14,383 nt of DNA from Calidifontimicrobium sp035325925 (GTDB taxonomy: Bacteria; Pseudomonadota; Gammaproteobacteria; Burkholderiales; Burkholderiaceae_C): the NCBI RefSeq assembly GCF_035325925.1, contig NZ_DAOKZA010000066.1, positions 1 through 14,383 of the forward strand. The letters are read 5' to 3'. The notes under the pieces were generated by a model. The model worked only from the letters and a program-made list of their open reading frames with translations, searched no databases and was not told where the DNA came from. The position numbers were made by a program, and so were the translations under genes. Shown here in pieces: positions 14,269 through 14,383 of this stretch. The first letter of the stretch is position 1; every line of letters starts with the position of its first letter.

Positions 14269-14383
14269 ATGCCTACCTTCGTCTACATGACGAGGTGCGA
14301 CGGATGCGGCCACTGCGTCGACATCTGTCCCTCGGACATCATGCACATCGACAAGACCTATCGGCGCGCCTACAACATCGAGC
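14269..14383 (+). CDS. aprB: AprB, APS reductase beta subunit (3' end outside window)
   Basis: The first 38 codons of AprB, the two-[4Fe-4S] ferredoxin subunit of adenosine-5'-phosphosulfate reductase. AprB passes electrons between the FAD subunit AprA and the membrane partner. The N-terminus MPTFVYMTRCDGCGHCVDIC is typical, with the first cluster cysteines at C10, C13, C16 and C20 followed by PSDIMHID. ATG 14269 has AAGGAG (14256-14261), spaced 7 bases. The frame is open at the end of the window; aprA is expected to follow. Confidence 0.93.
   Translation, partial: MPTFVYMTRCDGCGHCVDICPSDIMHIDKTYRRAYNIE

Noticed and set aside
1..14383. CRISPR arrays, tRNA or rRNA genes, insertion sequences
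   Set aside because: I saw no regularly spaced repeats, no tRNA-like cloverleaf or rRNA sequence, and no transposase or integrase in any frame.

Overview
This window is a stretch of a very GC-rich proteobacterial chromosome carrying genes for dissimilatory sulfur oxidation. The gene set (dsrKLJOPN followed by dsrR, then sat and aprM-aprB), the GC-rich codon use and an AprM-type rather than Qmo-type partner for APS reductase all fit a sulfur-oxidising betaproteobacterium, perhaps of the Burkholderiales. The taxonomic placement is inference; the pathway assignment is strong.

Bases 1-8427 (plus strand) are the downstream part of a dsr operon. It opens with the 3' end of dsrK and continues with dsrL, dsrJ, dsrO, dsrP and dsrN. 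Several junctions overlap by one to a few bases, as expected of translationally coupled genes. After dsrN come a DsrC/TusE-family protein with no cysteine at all (RspA-like), a DsrR-type A-type-carrier homologue and a stand-alone uroporphyrinogen-III methyltransferase that supplies precorrin-2 for siroheme. Together these genes cover the DsrMKJOP electron-transfer complex, the DsrL oxidoreductase that works with DsrAB, and siroheme synthesis and amidation. The genes dsrABEFHCM are expected just upstream, outside the window.

Bases 8437-11417 (minus strand) are regulatory. There is a NarL/LuxR-type response regulator, its cytosolic NarX-like histidine kinase with a four-cysteine GAF-type domain, and a LysR-type regulator that closely resembles YeiE. 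The YeiE-like gene is divergent from sat, across an unusually AT-rich spacer.

Bases 11559-14383 (plus strand) are the sulfite-to-sulfate module: ATP sulfurylase (sat), a small YfcE/MJ0936-type metallophosphoesterase, the membrane protein AprM and the start of aprB. DsrAB/DsrL would produce sulfite, AprBA would convert it to APS, and Sat would release sulfate and ATP. The two modules flank a set of candidate redox and sulfite sensors.

The points most worth a second look are the cysteine-free DsrC homologue inside the operon, a large paired-hairpin repeat lying in frame at the 5' end of dsrJ, the Cys-rich cytosolic sensor kinase, the YeiE-like regulator next to sat, and the phosphoesterase between sat and aprM.
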